Shown here: positions 62,528 through 64,000 of the stretch, piece by piece
Position numbering within the stretch: the stretch's first letter is position 1
How the letters are laid out: the number at the start of each line of letters is the position of its first letter
Source of the DNA: Candidatus Methylopumilus planktonicus
GTDB taxonomy: Bacteria > Pseudomonadota > Gammaproteobacteria > Burkholderiales > Methylophilaceae
Reading direction: 5' to 3'
NCBI RefSeq assembly: GCF_006364715.1
Contig: NZ_CP040984.1
Location: 682,001 to 746,000 of the forward strand
DNA length: 64,000 nucleotides
Translations under genes and position numbers: made by a program
The notes under the pieces: model-generated
Databases searched by the model: none
What the model was told of the DNA's origin: nothing
The model's input: only the letters and a program-made list of their open reading frames with translations

Positions 62528-63160
62528 TTATCCATGAGCAATTTTTGTGATTTCTGCAGCAGCAGCAGCTGGATCAGCAGCGCCGTAAATTGCAGCACCA
62601 GCAACAATAATAGATGCACCAGCATCTTTAACTTGCTGAGTCGTAGCAGCTTTAACACCACCAGCAACTGAAATTTTAACGCCAGTTTTTAAACCAGCAA
62701 TCATAGCTAAGTCAGCAAAAGGAGTGTGACCAGCAGCTTGTGCATCAAGACCAGTGTGAACACCGATAATTTGAACGCCTGCAGCAACACATTCTTTTGT
62801 TAAAGCTTCTTTGTTTGCAACGTTGATCATGTCAACTTGAACTTCTTTACCGTATTTCTTAGCAGCAGCAACTACGCCTTTGATTGTAGCAATGCCTGAA
62901 GCGCCAAGAACTGTACAGATGTCTGCGCCAGCTTTGTAGAATGGCTCAGACTCATATTCACCTGCATCCATTGTTTTTAAGTCAACAAGGATTTGGTTCT
63001 TAGGGAATTTTGCTTTTAATGTTTCAAGAAGCTTGATACCGTTATGCTTAATGCATGGTGTACCAATTTCAAGGATGTCTACGTGTGGAGCAACTTTAGC
63101 TGCTAATGCAACTGTTGCGTCAAAATCTAATGAATCTAATGCCATTTGTGTTAAAGCCAT
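62528..63160 (-). CDS. hxlA: 3-hexulose-6-phosphate synthase
   Basis: Also called hps. Condenses formaldehyde with ribulose 5-phosphate to hexulose 6-phosphate, the carbon-fixing step of the RuMP cycle. It has 210 residues of the orotidine-phosphate-decarboxylase superfamily. The metal and catalytic motif DLKTMDAGEYE gives D60, K62 and D65. It is followed by GADICTVLGASG, VQIIGVHTGLDAQAAG, VAGGVK and IIVAGAAIYG. Codon use is strikingly regular (GCA, GCT, AAC), as expected for a very highly expressed gene. It has a strong own promoter and ribosome-binding site (GGAG). Confidence 0.98.
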   Translation of the reverse strand: MALTQMALDSLDFDATVALAAKVAPHVDILEIGTPCIKHNGIKLLETLKAKFPKNQILVDLKTMDAGEYESEPFYKAGADICTVLGASGIATIKGVVAAAKKYGKEVQVDMINVANKEALTKECVAAGVQIIGVHTGLDAQAAGHTPFADLAMIAGLKTGVKISVAGGVKAATTQQVKDAGASIIVAGAAIYGAADPAAAAAEITKIAHG

Positions 63161-63242
63161 GGTTTTTCTCCGTATTTATTACAAGTTTTCTAAAATAGTT
63201 CGTTGCTAAAAGGAAGTTTGAACTTCATGAAGCAGGAAACCG

Positions 63243-63271
63243 ATCATATAGGGCTAATCATTTTGTGTCAA
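63243..63271 (-). promoter_or_regulatory. Strong sigma70 promoter for hps
   Basis: On the - strand TTGACA (63266-63271), a perfect -35, is followed after exactly 17 bases by TATGAT (63243-63248), which matches five of six -10 bases. This gives a leader of about 75 bases. The leader contains overlapping palindromes: GAAGTT/AACTTC at 63213-63226 and CTTCATGAAG at 63223-63232. Confidence 0.85.
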
Positions 63272-63328
63272 TAATCAACCCTACTCACTCTATAGTCATT
63301 TAAGGTCATTTTTATGACAATAAATGGT

Positions 63329-64000
63329 TTATAGCTTTTCGTTTAAAGCTGTTTCGAGTTTGTTTTGATCCACTACGAAACCACGAATACCTTCTGAAAG
63401 TTTTTCAGTTGCCATCGCATCTTCATTCAATGCAAAGCGGAATTCATCCTCAGTCATTTTAGCTGGGGCTGATTTTGTAGCGCCGCCGTCTTTGAGTAAC
63501 CTTGGTAAATCTCCCTGGGTTGCTTCAAGCTCCTGAAGTAAATTTGGTGCAATTGTTAAGCGATCACAACCAGCTAGTGCTGTAATTTCATCGATATTTC
63601 TAAAGGATGCACCCATCACAACTGTTTTATATCCATGCTCTTTATAGTAAGCGTAAATTTTACGAACAGATATAACGCCTGGATCTTCTTCTGAAGAATA
63701 AGTATTACCAGTTTTAGCTTTATACCAATCAAGGATACGACCAACAAATGGTGAAATAAGAAATACGCCAGCCTCAGCGCATGCGCGGGCTTGTCCGAAA
63801 CCAAAAAGAAGTGTTAAGTTACAATTAATGCCTTCTTTTTCTAAAATTTCGCCTGCTTTAATCCCTTCCCATGTGGAAGCCAATTTAATAAGTACGCGAT
63901 CTTTTTTAACGCCAGCCTCATCGTAAAGACCAATTAATTTTCTACCCTTTTTAACCATCGCATCAATATTGAAGGATAAGCGCGCATCTACTTCAGTAGA
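63329..64000 (-). CDS. tal: Transaldolase (N-terminus outside the window)
   Basis: Transfers a dihydroxyacetone unit between sugar phosphates; in this setting it takes part in regenerating ribulose 5-phosphate. About 223 residues are inside the window. The reading frame continues through the right edge: the codons before the first internal ATG (63958) read STEVDARLSFN, the conserved TalB/TalA start region. The Schiff-base lysine is in DRVLIKLASTWEGIKAGEILEKEGINCNLTLLFGFGQA, followed by SPFVGRILDWYK and the late VVMGASFRNIDEI. It lies upstream of hps on the same strand with 168 bases between. Confidence 0.95.
   Translation of the reverse strand, partial: STEVDARLSFNIDAMVKKGRKLIGLYDEAGVKKDRVLIKLASTWEGIKAGEILEKEGINCNLTLLFGFGQARACAEAGVFLISPFVGRILDWYKAKTGNTYSSEEDPGVISVRKIYAYYKEHGYKTVVMGASFRNIDEITALAGCDRLTIAPNLLQELEATQGDLPRLLKDGGATKSAPAKMTEDEFRFALNEDAMATEKLSEGIRGFVVDQNKLETALNEKL

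Noticed and set aside
63272..63328. A terminator after tal (GTCAT/ATGAC)
   Set aside because: The stem is only 5 bp and no T run follows, so I would not call it.

Overview
The window is a gene-dense, AT-rich bacterial chromosome segment with about 60 protein genes, five tRNAs and no insertion sequence, prophage or CRISPR array that I can see. Gene content and order point to a Methylophilaceae methylotroph with a small genome (Methylophilus, Methylopumilus or OM43 type). The clearest sign is the tal-hps-phi block at the right end, which encodes ribulose monophosphate (RuMP) formaldehyde assimilation. Supporting signs are a stand-alone pgi, a PQQ-dehydrogenase-like lipoprotein, and betaproteobacterial clusters such as tig-clpP-clpX-lon, zipA-ligA, and dnaQ-rnhA-methyltransferase next to gloB-mltD. 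The placement is inferred from gene content, not from a database search.

Layout. 1-8424, all on +: fatty-acid synthesis (fabD end, fabG, acpP, fabF), then a tightly coupled run pabC-mltG-tmk-holB-tatD-MBL hydrolase and three small proteins. 8440-8467: a close match to the XerC/XerD chromosome dimer resolution site dif, at the point where the + run meets a - run. 8485-15912, all on -: TPR protein, ligA, zipA, smc. 15991-17309: queF, tRNA-Ala, tRNA-Glu, ppa. 17313-20287: unknown protein, pseudouridine synthase, quinoprotein-like lipoprotein. 20401-32783: short operons in alternating directions (mnmC2-like oxidase and SPINDLY/OGT-type glycosyltransferase; DMT transporter, miaA, amidase, tsaE; queG; pgi; sppA, Rieske protein, phosphatase, rluC). 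33175-40120: rne with a long structured leader, crcB, orn, M48 protease, queD, dnaQ, rnhA, methyltransferase. 40164-46587: gloB, mltD, a peptide-type ABC importer without ATPase genes, fabI. 46584-54658: ppiD, tRNA-Asp, tRNA-Val, lon (with a sigma32-type promoter), clpX, clpP, tig, tRNA-Leu. 54825-60408: a three-gene RND efflux system. 60410-64000: pabB, phi, hps, tal.

How the parts fit. fabD/G/F/acpP and fabI form the type II fatty-acid cycle. pabB and pabC, far apart here, together make p-aminobenzoate for folate, which a C1-using cell also needs for tetrahydrofolate. queD, queF and queG are three scattered steps of queuosine synthesis. tsaE, miaA, mnmC2-like and the pseudouridine synthases serve tRNA or rRNA modification. 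hps and phi fix formaldehyde onto ribulose 5-phosphate, and pgi and tal handle the resulting hexose phosphate and regenerate the acceptor.

The most interesting points are: the dif site with matching strand and base-skew switch; its 18-base identity with phage P1 loxP; the quinoprotein that lacks two canonical active-site residues; the promoter and terminator layout of hps/phi; the sigma32-like promoter that fixes the lon start; and the hairpins in the rne leader. I found no obviously new defence or mobile system.
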